From: JACMOY01 sp038322575
Lineage (GTDB): Bacteria; Actinomycetota; Actinomycetes; Actinomycetales; Angustibacteraceae
Assembly (NCBI GenBank): GCA_038322575.1
Contig: JBBQGB010000002.1
Coordinates: 41,746-105,745, forward strand
Length of the DNA stretch: 64,000 nt
Reading direction: 5' to 3'
Position 1 is the first letter of the stretch, and every line of letters starts with the position of its first letter. The position numbers and the translations under genes were made by a program. Under the pieces are notes generated by a model. That model made no database searches and had not been told where the DNA came from. It worked only from the letters and a program-made list of their open reading frames with translations. Shown piece by piece: positions 16,377 through 24,532 of the stretch.

Positions 16377-17846
16377 TCAGCCGGCGTGTTGGAGCAGGAC
16401 CTCGAGGGTCCACTCCTCGACCCACGAGGAATCGACTCTGTAGTGACCGGGTCGGCCCCGCGGTAGGGGCCTGGGTGTCGGTGGTGCGGTGGAGTCGTAC
16501 GTGGCGCCGGTCGGAGTGGTCAGCGTCACGGTGTGCCTGGCTCCGTCGCCCGAGGTGGTGGTCGCGGCCCACCCGGACGCTGCCTTGGCCTGGTTGCACG
16601 CCTCGCACAGGCCCTGGGCGTTCTCCGCGGTGGTCGGCCCGCCCTCGGTGTGGGCGCGGACGTGGTCGACGTGCCGGATCGGGGCGTCGCACCACGGGGT
16701 GCGGCAGGTGCGGTCGCGCAGCCGGATGAGCTCGGCCAGCGCCGGTGGGAAGCACCGCGACCTCGAGTCCATCGCGACCAGCGCCCCGCTGGTCGGGGTG
16801 GCGTACAACCGGCGGATGGCCACCTGGGCACCCGGGGCGGCGCCGGCTACCTGCCGCGCGAGGGCGCCGGGTACCACCCCGTACCCCTGCACATGGGCGA
16901 TGTCATCCGTGCCACCGGTGCGACCGGTTGTGCCGGGGCTACCGGTGGCGGCGGTTCTGCCGGTGCCGACTGCATTCTTGGCGCCGGAGGTGCTGAGGGC
17001 ACTGGTGGTGCCGAGCAGGACCTCGTCCGAGATCACCACGTTCACCGTCACCGGCACCCGCGGCGCGCCGCCGTCGGGCTGACCCAGGAGGCGGGTGGCC
17101 AGGGTGTCGGCCATCACCTGACCCCGCCCCCGCTCATCACCCCCAGCGCGGGCGGTGTCCGCAACCCGGGTCAGCTCGGCGAAGACCCCCACCCCAGTCA
17201 CGACCGGCAGCAGGGCGGTCAGGTACGTCATGGCGTCCGGTGCCGGTCGCAGCGAGACCGACCGCTGCGACTCCGCCCGCCGGCGCCGGGCCACCACTGA
17301 GGCCGGGTCCAGGCGGTACGCCAGGCGGCGCAGCTCACCGACCAGCTCACGCTCACCCCACCGCGCCCATGTCTCGGGCTGGGAGCCGAGCTCCTGGTCG
17401 ACCACCGCGCGGTGCTCCCGCGACAAGCAGGCGGTCTCGCGGGCCACCACGGTCGCCCGCCACTCGCTGACCAACCCCGCCCGCAGCGCGCCCAGGGTGC
17501 ACGGCAGCTCACGTGTCAGGACCCGGGCCAGACCCAGGTGCCGCTCACCCCGGTGGTGGGACTCCCGACGCGCCAACGCCACCTGCAACCCCACGCCCAA
17601 CCCCTGCCGATCTGAAGGCACCCCCGCCGCCGCATGAGCGGCCCGCACCGAGGCATCCAGGGCAGCCGCAGCCACGACCTGCGCCCCCTCGACCCGGCAC
17701 TTCACCACCTCGAGCTCACCCAGCAACGCGACCAGCTCGCCGTCCGACTCCGCACGCAGGTCGAGGCCAGCGAGTCTTTCACCCAGCCGAGCCAGGTCAC
17801 GGCGCACCGCAGTCGGCGACGCCGAGGCTGGCAATGAGTCGAACAT
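16377..17846 (-). CDS. DUF222/HNH endonuclease domain protein (13E12 repeat family)
   Basis: A 489-residue protein. The N-terminal ~300 residues form the alpha-helical DUF222 region (L-D-L-R-A-E-S-D-G-E-L-V-A-L-L; R-R-R-A-E-S-Q-R-S-V-S-L-R). A C-terminal HNH domain has C-R-T-P-W-C-D, H-V-D-H-V-R-A-H, G-G-P-T-T-x-E-N and L-C-E-A-C-N-x-x-K, so metal and catalytic histidines are kept. The family is abundant in actinobacteria; its target is unknown, and a DNA-damage role is suspected in mycobacteria. The ATG lies inside an SOS-type box, with a -10-like TAGAAT seven bases before it, implying a leaderless, LexA-controlled message. Confidence 0.9.
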   Translation of the reverse strand: MFDSLPASASPTAVRRDLARLGERLAGLDLRAESDGELVALLGELEVVKCRVEGAQVVAAAALDASVRAAHAAAGVPSDRQGLGVGLQVALARRESHHRGERHLGLARVLTRELPCTLGALRAGLVSEWRATVVARETACLSREHRAVVDQELGSQPETWARWGERELVGELRRLAYRLDPASVVARRRRAESQRSVSLRPAPDAMTYLTALLPVVTGVGVFAELTRVADTARAGGDERGRGQVMADTLATRLLGQPDGGAPRVPVTVNVVISDEVLLGTTSALSTSGAKNAVGTGRTAATGSPGTTGRTGGTDDIAHVQGYGVVPGALARQVAGAAPGAQVAIRRLYATPTSGALVAMDSRSRCFPPALAELIRLRDRTCRTPWCDAPIRHVDHVRAHTEGGPTTAENAQGLCEACNQAKAASGWAATTTSGDGARHTVTLTTPTGATYDSTAPPTPRPLPRGRPGHYRVDSSWVEEWTLEVLLQHAG

Positions 17847-17854
17847 GTGTTCTA
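17839..17854 (-). promoter_or_regulatory. LexA/SOS box overlapping the HNH nuclease start codon
   Basis: TCGAACATGTGTTCTA matches the actinobacterial SOS consensus TCGAAC-N4-GTTCGA at 11 of 12 fixed bases. Read on the minus strand it contains the ATG (17844-17846) and lies directly downstream of the candidate -10 TAGAAT (17854-17859), so LexA would block initiation. Confidence 0.75.
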
Positions 17855-17934
17855 TTCTAGACCCAGACGTCGGCGGCTGCAAGACCCTCACCGCACCGAT
17901 GAGCGCCCATCTCCCCGGTCCCAGGCCGGCCGGC

Positions 17935-18810
17935 TCAGCAGCGCGCGTAGACGTACCCGGCCGCTCCCGGGCGGGTCAGGTCGCGGTCGCGGTAGACGAT
18001 CGAGGCCCGACCGCGCCGCAGCCGGCAGGCAGCCGTGAAGGAGCGCCGACCCTGGTCGGCGTACTCGATCTCGATGACCCGCCGTCCGTAGGCCGCGGCG
18101 TAGGCCCCGCACTCGTCGTACACCTGGCACTCCTCGGCGACGGCGAAGTCGAAGCCGATCCGCGGTCCGCGGGCCGCCAGGTCGGCGGCGTTCTTCTGCG
18201 CCACCGCCAACCCGCGCGCGTGGGCACGGGCCGTCAGCAGCCGGGCGAGGTCGATCGCGTCCGCCCGGCGCAGCAGGCCCCGCGAGCGGGTCCAGGAGTC
18301 GAGGTTATCGGGCTCGACGGCGTCGAACCCCGACCTCGCGCACCCGTCGATCCACGCCCCGACGATCCCCGCGAGCGCCGCCCGGCGACCCCGGGACCGC
18401 GTGTCCAGCAGCACCTCGCCGGGCCAACCGGGGTCGGTCACCTCACGGCCGCCCGCGTCGTGCAGCAGCAGCCCGCGGTGGTGTGTCCGCCACCACCGCC
18501 GGTCGGCGGCCTGGCTCTGGAACGCGTTCAGGTAGCAGATGCCGTACGCGCCCGCCGCGGGTCGCTCGGACCGGTCCCGGCCGACGATGCGCACCCCGGC
18601 CGGCGCCGGGTACGCGCCACCGAGCTGGTAGTCCGCGGCTCCGGCGGGCGGTGGCAGCACCCGCACCGACGCGACACGCGACTGCTGGGCCGGCGCCGGG
18701 GTCGGGGCCGGCCCGGGCGCGGCCGTCGACGCAGGCACGGCGAGGAGCACCAGCAGTCCCGCGGGCACGGACCGCACCCACCGACCGCGCCCCCGCCACC
18801 GTCCCCGCAC
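17935..18810 (-). CDS. Secreted GH114-type glycosidase (endo-alpha-1,4-polygalactosaminidase-like)
   Basis: A 291-residue exported protein. Residues ~1-32 are a basic, then hydrophobic, signal peptide, followed by a short Pro/Ala linker (P-A-P-T-P-A-P-A-Q). The mature part has Y-Q-L-G-G-A-Y-P-A-P-A-G-V, a YLNAFQSQ strand, a G-F-D-A-V-E-P-D-N-L-D motif with the likely catalytic acids, and A-V-A-E-E-C-Q-V-Y, all characteristic of GH114. Such enzymes cut galactosamine-rich polysaccharides; the true substrate could equally be the cell's own surface glycan. Confidence 0.85.
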   Translation of the reverse strand: MRGRWRGRGRWVRSVPAGLLVLLAVPASTAAPGPAPTPAPAQQSRVASVRVLPPPAGAADYQLGGAYPAPAGVRIVGRDRSERPAAGAYGICYLNAFQSQAADRRWWRTHHRGLLLHDAGGREVTDPGWPGEVLLDTRSRGRRAALAGIVGAWIDGCARSGFDAVEPDNLDSWTRSRGLLRRADAIDLARLLTARAHARGLAVAQKNAADLAARGPRIGFDFAVAEECQVYDECGAYAAAYGRRVIEIEYADQGRRSFTAACRLRRGRASIVYRDRDLTRPGAAGYVYARC

Positions 18811-18834
18811 CCGCTGATCGTGTCAGCACCGCCG

Positions 18835-19782
18835 TCAACGGCGCGGCAGGTGGGTGCGCGGGCTCATCCGCGGCCCCCGCCGCGGGCGGGTCGCGCCGGC
18901 CAGCTCGAGCAGGCGCTGCACGCGGTACCGGTGCGGGCGGTAGGGCTCGAGCAGCTCGGCCAGGCCGTCGTCGTCCACCGGGGTTCCGGTCAGCGCCCAG
19001 CCGATGTTCTTCGCCTGGTGGTAGTCACCGAAGCTGACCGCGTCGGCGTCGCCGTGCGCCCGCTGTCGCACCTCGGCTGCCGTCCAGACACCTACTCCCG
19101 CAACAGACCGCAGCCGACGCTCCGCCTCCGAGTGATCCAGGTCGACGGTCTGCTCCAGGCGGCCGGCGACCTGGGCGGCGCGCACCGCGGTGGCCGAGCG
19201 CGCGCCGTCGACGCCCGCGCGCAGCCACTCCCAGGACGGGATCTGGGCCCACTGCTGCGCGGACGGGATGACGCGCATGCCGAGGTCGCGACCCGGCCCG
19301 GGCGCGACCTCGCCGAACCGCAGCACCAGGGTGCGCCAGCCGGCGAACGCCTCCTGCCCGGTCACCTTCTGCTCGATCGCGGCGGCCACCAGCGCCTCGA
19401 TGACCAGACCGCTGCGCGGCACCCGCCAGCCGGGGGCGTGCCGCCAGGCGTCGCGCAGCACGGGGTGCTCGGGGGCGAACCCGTCCGGGTCGTCGCGCGC
19501 TCCGAGCAGGTCGGGCACGGCGTCCACGGCCCAGCCGGCGCCCGTGCCCCACGCGGTGACCCGCACCTCACCGTCGGCCGGCGCGCTGGCCAGGCGCAGG
19601 GTGGCCGGGCCGAGGGGCGTGCGGCAGGTGCGCCAGACGGTGCCGTCCCGCTCGAGGCGGTACGCCGGGTCGCCCCCGCCGCGACGCAGCGTGGCCAGCG
19701 TCGCGTGCACCGCCACCGGCCGATCGGGCCGCCAGCTGCTGTGCAGGGGCGGCGGTTCGGGCTCGCCCTCGACCGCGGTCAC
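18835..19782 (-). CDS. AlkA-like DNA-3-methyladenine glycosylase (HhH-GPD)
   Basis: A 315-residue base-excision repair protein. The N-terminal beta-rich part opens W-R-P-D-R-P-V-A-V and resembles AlkA; the HhH-GPD part includes A-A-A-I-E-Q-K-V-T-G-Q-E-A, the hairpin-helix-hairpin V-A-G-V-G-V-W-T-A-A-E-V, and A-V-S-F-G-D-Y-H-Q-A-K-N-I-G-W with the likely catalytic Asp. It would excise alkylated purines. GTG 19782 was chosen because the homology starts soon after it; a longer form starting at 19845 is possible. The C-terminus is Arg/Pro-rich. Confidence 0.85.
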   Translation of the reverse strand: MTAVEGEPEPPPLHSSWRPDRPVAVHATLATLRRGGGDPAYRLERDGTVWRTCRTPLGPATLRLASAPADGEVRVTAWGTGAGWAVDAVPDLLGARDDPDGFAPEHPVLRDAWRHAPGWRVPRSGLVIEALVAAAIEQKVTGQEAFAGWRTLVLRFGEVAPGPGRDLGMRVIPSAQQWAQIPSWEWLRAGVDGARSATAVRAAQVAGRLEQTVDLDHSEAERRLRSVAGVGVWTAAEVRQRAHGDADAVSFGDYHQAKNIGWALTGTPVDDDGLAELLEPYRPHRYRVQRLLELAGATRPRRGPRMSPRTHLPRR

Positions 19783-19939
19783 GCCGCAGTCTCGCACCCG
19801 CCGCACCGAGGCAGCCGAACGCGGGAGGGCTGAACGGGTCAGCACCTAGACTCGGCGGGAACCGACGGCGGGTGACCGCGCGTTGACCGGCCGGCAGCCC
19901 GAACGGGCTCAACACGACCAGGACGAGGGACGACTGCAC

Positions 19940-20674
19940 GTGGCCAAGACCGTCGACAAGGACCGCAAGGCGAAGATCGCCGAGATGCAGCGGCAGGCGA
20001 AGGCGGCCGACCGCCGCCGCACCCTCACCATCGTCGGCGCCGCACTGGTGGTCGTGGCCCTGATGGGCGGGGCCGTCACCTACGCGATCGTCTCGGACGA
20101 CAACCGGGTGCCCGGCGGCGACCTGGGCGCGCTCGGCGTCAGCGCCGCGGCTGCCTCCTGCGACCCGGTCACGAGCGACCCCGCCACCGGCGGCGGCACC
20201 CACGTCGGCCCCGGCACCGACACGCCCAACGAGACCACGGTCAAGTACTCGACGGTGCCCCCGACGTCCGGGCCGCACTACGCGCAGTGGGAGTTCCCGA
20301 ACCGCGGCTTCTACACCGCTGCCGACCGGCCCAAGATGGAGACCCTGGTGCACAACCTGGAGCACGGTTACACCGTCCTCTGGTACGACGGCTCGACCTC
20401 GGCCAAGCAGCTGGCCACGCTGAAGGCGATCGGCAAGCAGGCCAACGCCTCGCCCGAGGCCAGTGAGAAGTTCATCGTGAGCGCCTGGGACACCGCCTAC
20501 GGGACGTTCCCGGCCGGCAAGCACTTCGCCCTCTCGCACTGGTCGGCCGACGCCAACGACCTGAAGAAGCAGTCCGGGCACCGCGAGATGTGCGGTGACG
20601 TCTCGGGTGCGGCGGTCGAGTCGTTCATCAAGGCCTACCCGCGCACCTCGGCTCCGGAGCCCAACGCGCAGTAG
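19940..20674 (+). CDS. DUF3105 family membrane-anchored protein
   Basis: A 244-residue protein with a highly charged cytoplasmic N-terminus (K-T-V-D-K-D-R-K-A-K-I), one membrane helix at about residues 29-51 and an extracytoplasmic domain. The domain has Y-x-T-V-P-P-T-S-G-P-H-Y-A-Q-W and H-N-L-E-H-G-Y-T-V-L-W-Y-D, the DUF3105 signature whose histidines suggest a metal site. Function is unknown. GTG 19940 is preceded by GAGGGA; the longer frame from 19883 (TTG) has no ribosome site. TAGACT at 19848-19853 could be the -10. Confidence 0.85.
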   Translation: MAKTVDKDRKAKIAEMQRQAKAADRRRTLTIVGAALVVVALMGGAVTYAIVSDDNRVPGGDLGALGVSAAAASCDPVTSDPATGGGTHVGPGTDTPNETTVKYSTVPPTSGPHYAQWEFPNRGFYTAADRPKMETLVHNLEHGYTVLWYDGSTSAKQLATLKAIGKQANASPEASEKFIVSAWDTAYGTFPAGKHFALSHWSADANDLKKQSGHREMCGDVSGAAVESFIKAYPRTSAPEPNAQ

Positions 20675-20684
20675 GGCCCAGGGC

Positions 20685-21512
20685 TCAGCGGGCAGGCGTC
20701 GGGACCGGCCTCGGCGCCACCCGCAGGGCCGGCCCGGCGGGACGCAGCGGTGAGGGGCTGGCCACCCAGACGTACGTCGGCACCAGCGGCAGGGTCGCCG
20801 CGAGCGCGCGCTCGGGCAACCGGCTGACCATCGCCGGCACCATGTCGTCACCGGAGAACGCCGCGGGGTCGCCGAGGACGGGCAGCGTGTAGTCCACGAC
20901 GTGCCACCCGGCCAGCAGCCGCTGCAGCCCGCGCCGGGTGCGGAACCGCTCGTAGTAGCTGTCGGCCCGCCCGAACGCCCGCACGTAGCGGTCGGCCGCA
21001 GCGGGCGGCAGGTAGGACAGGAAGGGCAGCTTGTAGTGCGGCTCCATGATGCCGAGCCGGTTGCCGAGCCCGAGGTACAGGACGCCGTCCGGCTTGAGCA
21101 CGCGCTTGACGTCGGCGATGACGGCGTCGGGGTCGACGACGTGCTCGTAGATGTGGTTGAACACCACGACGTCCAGCGAGGCGTCCGGGAAGGGCAGCGC
21201 CTGGCCCGCCGCGCAGACGAACTGGACGTGGTCGCCGAAGCGGGTGCGGGCGGCGCGCAGCCCGGGCACGTCGATGTCGACGCCGTAGGTGCGGGCCGCG
21301 CCGGCACCGGCCAGCTCGTCGGCGATGAACCCGGCCGAGCAGCCGACGTCGGCCGCGGTCAGCCCGCTCAGGTCGGCCAGCCCGCGGACGTGCCGCAGGA
21401 CGGCGAGGATCTTGGCGGCCTTGCGGCGGCGGCCGGCCTCGTCGAGCATCGCGGCCATCTGCTCGCTGTACGCCAGCTGCGCCTCGCGCCCGCCCGTCTT
21501 CGCCGTCGCCAT
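20685..21512 (-). CDS. SAM-dependent methyltransferase of the surface-polysaccharide operon
   Basis: A 275-residue protein with T-A-A-D-V-G-C-S-A-G-F-I-A-D-E-L (SAM motif I), G-V-D-I-D-V-P, L-D-V-V-V-F-N-H-I-Y-E-H-V-V-D-P and D-V-K-R-V-L-K-P-D-G-V-L-Y-L-G-L-G-N-R. The C-terminal part contains aromatic-rich segments found in methyltransferases that act on lipid- or glycan-linked substrates. It is the last gene of a five-gene minus-strand operon with glycosyltransferases and membrane proteins, so it may cap or decorate a glycan; the acceptor is inferred only from context. Confidence 0.85.
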   Translation of the reverse strand: MATAKTGGREAQLAYSEQMAAMLDEAGRRRKAAKILAVLRHVRGLADLSGLTAADVGCSAGFIADELAGAGAARTYGVDIDVPGLRAARTRFGDHVQFVCAAGQALPFPDASLDVVVFNHIYEHVVDPDAVIADVKRVLKPDGVLYLGLGNRLGIMEPHYKLPFLSYLPPAAADRYVRAFGRADSYYERFRTRRGLQRLLAGWHVVDYTLPVLGDPAAFSGDDMVPAMVSRLPERALAATLPLVPTYVWVASPSPLRPAGPALRVAPRPVPTPAR

Positions 21513-21522
21513 GCGCGGCACC

Positions 21523-22455
21523 CTACGACACCCGGCGGGGGGTGAGCAGCCGGTGACTGCGGGCGTAGCCCCAGCCGACCGCCGCGGCAGCGACGTCGGC
21601 CAGGGTGACGATGAACCGCGACAGGAACACCACGCTGAGCACGACCGAGTGCGGCAGCTGGTCGACCAGCAGCAGGCCCAGCAGGAACTCACGCAGCCCC
21701 AGCCCCGCCGGCAGCAGCAGCGCGAGCATGCCCAGCGAGGCCGCGAGCGCGTAGCCGAACACCGACGGCAGCAGGGTCGCCGACGCGTCGCCGCCCAGCG
21801 CGCGCACCAGCACCCAGACGTGCAGGCCCAGTGCGAGCCAGGCCAGCACGAAGTACGCCATCGTCACCACGATCGCCCGCCCCGACAGCGGCTGCTCGAG
21901 ACCGGGACGGCGCACCAGGCGCAGCGCGCGGTCGATCAGCCGGTTGAGCACCCGCGGGTGCAGCACCACGACTCCGGCGACCGCCGGCACGAGCAGCAGC
22001 AGGTACGCCGGCCCGCCCCCCGCCGACAGCAGCCCCGGCAGGGCGACCAGGCCCACCGCCAGGCCCGCCATCGCCGACATCAGCACCGACAGCAGGCCCA
22101 CGACGGTCGAGCGCGCCCGCGGCACCCCGAGCCCGGCGGCCACCTCGGCCTGGGCGACCACGGTCCACACGCTGCCCGGCAGGTACTTGCCGAGCTGGCC
22201 GACGAACAGCACGCCGGACGCCGGGGCGATGTGCAGGGGCGACCCGAGGTCGGCCAGCAGCGCGCGCCAGCCGAGCAGGGTGAACACCAGGCCCAGCAGC
22301 GCGAGCGCCGACGACAGCGCCAGCGCGGACGGCGGCACCCGGCCCAGGTCGTGCCGCACCGTCGACCAGTTGCGGGCGATCGTGTAGGCCACCGCGAGCA
22401 GGACGAGGACGAACAGGACGATCCGGGCCACCGTCAGGACGCGGGCGCGGGTCAC
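21523..22455 (-). CDS. Flippase-like multispanning protein (LPG_synthase_TM/UPF0104 type)
   Basis: A 310-residue integral membrane protein with about eight hydrophobic segments. Conserved features of the UPF0104/AglD2-type family are present: F-V-G-Q-L-G-K-Y-L-P-G-S-V-W between helices 2 and 3, and P-A-G-L-G-L-R-E-F-L-L-G-L-L-L near the C-terminus. Relatives of this fold move or use lipid-linked substrates. Its GTG overlaps the stop of the GT4 gene (GTGA). Context suggests a part in lipid-linked sugar handling; the transported molecule is unknown. Confidence 0.85.
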   Translation of the reverse strand: MTRARVLTVARIVLFVLVLLAVAYTIARNWSTVRHDLGRVPPSALALSSALALLGLVFTLLGWRALLADLGSPLHIAPASGVLFVGQLGKYLPGSVWTVVAQAEVAAGLGVPRARSTVVGLLSVLMSAMAGLAVGLVALPGLLSAGGGPAYLLLLVPAVAGVVVLHPRVLNRLIDRALRLVRRPGLEQPLSGRAIVVTMAYFVLAWLALGLHVWVLVRALGGDASATLLPSVFGYALAASLGMLALLLPAGLGLREFLLGLLLVDQLPHSVVLSVVFLSRFIVTLADVAAAAVGWGYARSHRLLTPRRVS

Positions 22456-23555
22456 CCCTTCGGTCCCGGGCCACCCACGACGGCGTCGACGTACGCCGTC
22501 CAGGGCAGGTCGAGATCGGGCGGCCGGACGTTGGCGGCCAGGGCCGCGACGGCGCCCGGCTCGGTCAGGCGGCGCAGCGCGGTGACCAGGGCGGGCACCG
22601 AGCCGGGCTCGACGACCAGCCCGTCGACACCGTCGGTGACCTCGGTGGTGAAGGTGCCGACCGCCGTGGCCAGCACGGGCAGCCCGTGGGTGAAGCCGAG
22701 CAACGCGTTCTGCGACGCGGTGGCCGACCGGTAGGTCAGGGCGAGCACGTCGTGGGAGGCGAGCAGCCCGGCGATCGCGGTGGACGGCACGTAGCCGCCG
22801 CGCACCTCGACCCGGTCGCCCAGCGCGGGGGCGGCGGCGAGCTCTCGGACGCGGGCACCGGCAGCGCCCCACAGCTCACCGGCGACGGTGAGGGTCAGGC
22901 CGGGCACCTCGGCCAGGGCCTCGAGCAGCAGGTCGACGCCCTTGTACTGCCGCACCATGCCCAGCGCCAGCAGCCGTGGTGGGCCCTCGTGCGGCGCGCG
23001 CGTGGCCGGCGGGCCGCCGGGCAGGTGCGCCGGCAGCGCGGCGACCCGCACGTCGCGAGCACCGAGCTCGCGGGCCTGGCGGGCCTGGTCCTGCGAGTGC
23101 ACGAGCGCGGCGTCCACCTGGCGCAGCATCGTGCGCACCAGGGTCGCGGCGCCCGGGTGGGTCTCGTGCGGCAGGACGTTGTGGGTGACGAGGACGACCC
23201 TCGGGCCGCCCGGACGCCGCAGCGCCCGCACCAGCGCGAGGTGGGCGGGGACGACGGCGGGGATCACGTGCACCAGCACCACCAGGTCGTACGCCCGCAG
23301 CCGGCGCCCGACGCGCACCCAGGTGTCGGGGCGGGCCCACGACAGCGGCCGGGTGGTGCGGGCGTACGGCGCGAGGTCGGGGACGCCGTCCGGCACCGCC
23401 TGCTCGCCCGGGTACAGGCGCGATGGGTACAGGTGCGACCACGACACGAGGTCGGTCTCGTGGCCGGCGGCCGCCAGCCTCGCGGCCAGCTCGGTGGTGT
23501 GAGCCGCGACGCCGCCCTTGTACGGGTGGGTCGGGCCGACGACCGCGATCCGCAC
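22452..23555 (-). CDS. GT4 family glycosyltransferase
   Basis: A 367-residue GT-B enzyme. It opens V-R-I-A-V-V-G-P-T-H-P-Y-K-G-G-V-A-A-H-T, typical of the GT4 acceptor-binding loop. The C-terminal half has L-L-A-L-G-M-V-R-Q-Y-K-G-V-D-L-L-L-E-A-L and A-T-A-V-G-T-F-T-T-E-V, and E-V-T-D-G-V-D-G-L-V-V-E-P-G occupies the place of the donor-binding E-x7-E. It transfers an NDP-activated sugar with retention, acting at the inner face of the membrane. GTG 23555 lies two bases after the preceding gene's stop. Confidence 0.88.
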   Translation of the reverse strand: MRIAVVGPTHPYKGGVAAHTTELAARLAAAGHETDLVSWSHLYPSRLYPGEQAVPDGVPDLAPYARTTRPLSWARPDTWVRVGRRLRAYDLVVLVHVIPAVVPAHLALVRALRRPGGPRVVLVTHNVLPHETHPGAATLVRTMLRQVDAALVHSQDQARQARELGARDVRVAALPAHLPGGPPATRAPHEGPPRLLALGMVRQYKGVDLLLEALAEVPGLTLTVAGELWGAAGARVRELAAAPALGDRVEVRGGYVPSTAIAGLLASHDVLALTYRSATASQNALLGFTHGLPVLATAVGTFTTEVTDGVDGLVVEPGSVPALVTALRRLTEPGAVAALAANVRPPDLDLPWTAYVDAVVGGPGPKG

Positions 23556-23557
23556 CG

Positions 23558-24532
23558 CTAGACGCCGTCCCGGGAGCGCACGACGAGGTCGGACAGCAGC
23601 GCGAGCGAGCCGATCATCAACCCGGTGACGACCAGCAGCACCGTGCTCGCGGGGAAGTAGAACGGGTGGCGCACCATGTCGACGACACCCTTGACCAGCC
23701 CGACGACGATCAGCCACAGCGCGGGCGGCATGAGCACCTTGAGCGGCTCGAAGTACATGACCATCCGCAGCACCTGCAGGATGTAGCGGTAGGCGTCCTT
23801 GACGAAGTGGAACTTGCTCGAGCCAGCCCGCTTCGCGTAGTCGATCTCGACGTACTTGATGTCGTGCTGGTTGGACAGGAACGACAGCGTGATCGTCGTG
23901 ACGCAGCTGAACCCGGGCGGCAGCAGGCGCAGGTAGGGCAGGGCCACCGAGCGGCGGAACGCGCGCAGGCCCGAGTTCAGGTCGGGGATCTTCTGGTTGG
24001 TCAGCCGCTCGGCGACCTTGCGGATCAGCCACTTGGCCGGCACCCGCAGGATCTTGTGGGTGCCCTCCTCGGTCAGCCGGGCCCCGACGACCTGGTCGTA
24101 GGACGGGTCGTCGCGCAGGATCCGCAACAGCTCGGGGATGCGCTCGTTGGGGTAGGTCATGTCGGCGTCGGTCCACACGACGACGGCACCGCGGGCCATC
24201 TGCGTGCCGATCCGCCGGGCCGTGCCCGACCCGCCGTTGCGGCGGAACGGCACGACCTTGACGTGCGGGAAGCGCAGCTCGGCCTCGCGCAGCACCTTCA
24301 GGGTGCCGTCGGTGGAGGCGTCGTCGATCGCGAGCACCTCGTAGCTGAACTCGCTGGCGTCCAGGGCGGCGCAGATGCGCTCGACCTCGGCCATCACGTG
24401 GTCCTGCTCGTTGTAGGCCGGCAGGATCACCGTCGCGTCCACCGGCACCGCAGTGGCCGGGCCCGACGGGGTCGGCGTGGGCCCGGGCAGGATCGTCGTC
24501 GCCGGCGCGCTGGTCAGGATGTCGTCGCTCAT
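23558..24532 (-). CDS. GT2 polyprenyl-phosphate-type glycosyltransferase with C-terminal membrane helices
   Basis: A 324-residue protein. After a Thr/Pro-rich N-terminus the GT-A domain shows V-I-L-P-A-Y-N-E-Q-D-H-V, A-I-D-D-A-S-T-D-G-T and T-D-A-D-M-T-Y, then G-L-R-A-F-R-R. Two hydrophobic segments follow at about residues 270-315. This arrangement is that of dolichyl/undecaprenyl-phosphate mannosyl- or glucosyltransferases, which make the lipid-linked sugar donors used by extracytoplasmic transferases. The ATG overlaps the preceding stop (ATGA). Confidence 0.9.
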   Translation of the reverse strand: MSDDILTSAPATTILPGPTPTPSGPATAVPVDATVILPAYNEQDHVMAEVERICAALDASEFSYEVLAIDDASTDGTLKVLREAELRFPHVKVVPFRRNGGSGTARRIGTQMARGAVVVWTDADMTYPNERIPELLRILRDDPSYDQVVGARLTEEGTHKILRVPAKWLIRKVAERLTNQKIPDLNSGLRAFRRSVALPYLRLLPPGFSCVTTITLSFLSNQHDIKYVEIDYAKRAGSSKFHFVKDAYRYILQVLRMVMYFEPLKVLMPPALWLIVVGLVKGVVDMVRHPFYFPASTVLLVVTGLMIGSLALLSDLVVRSRDGV

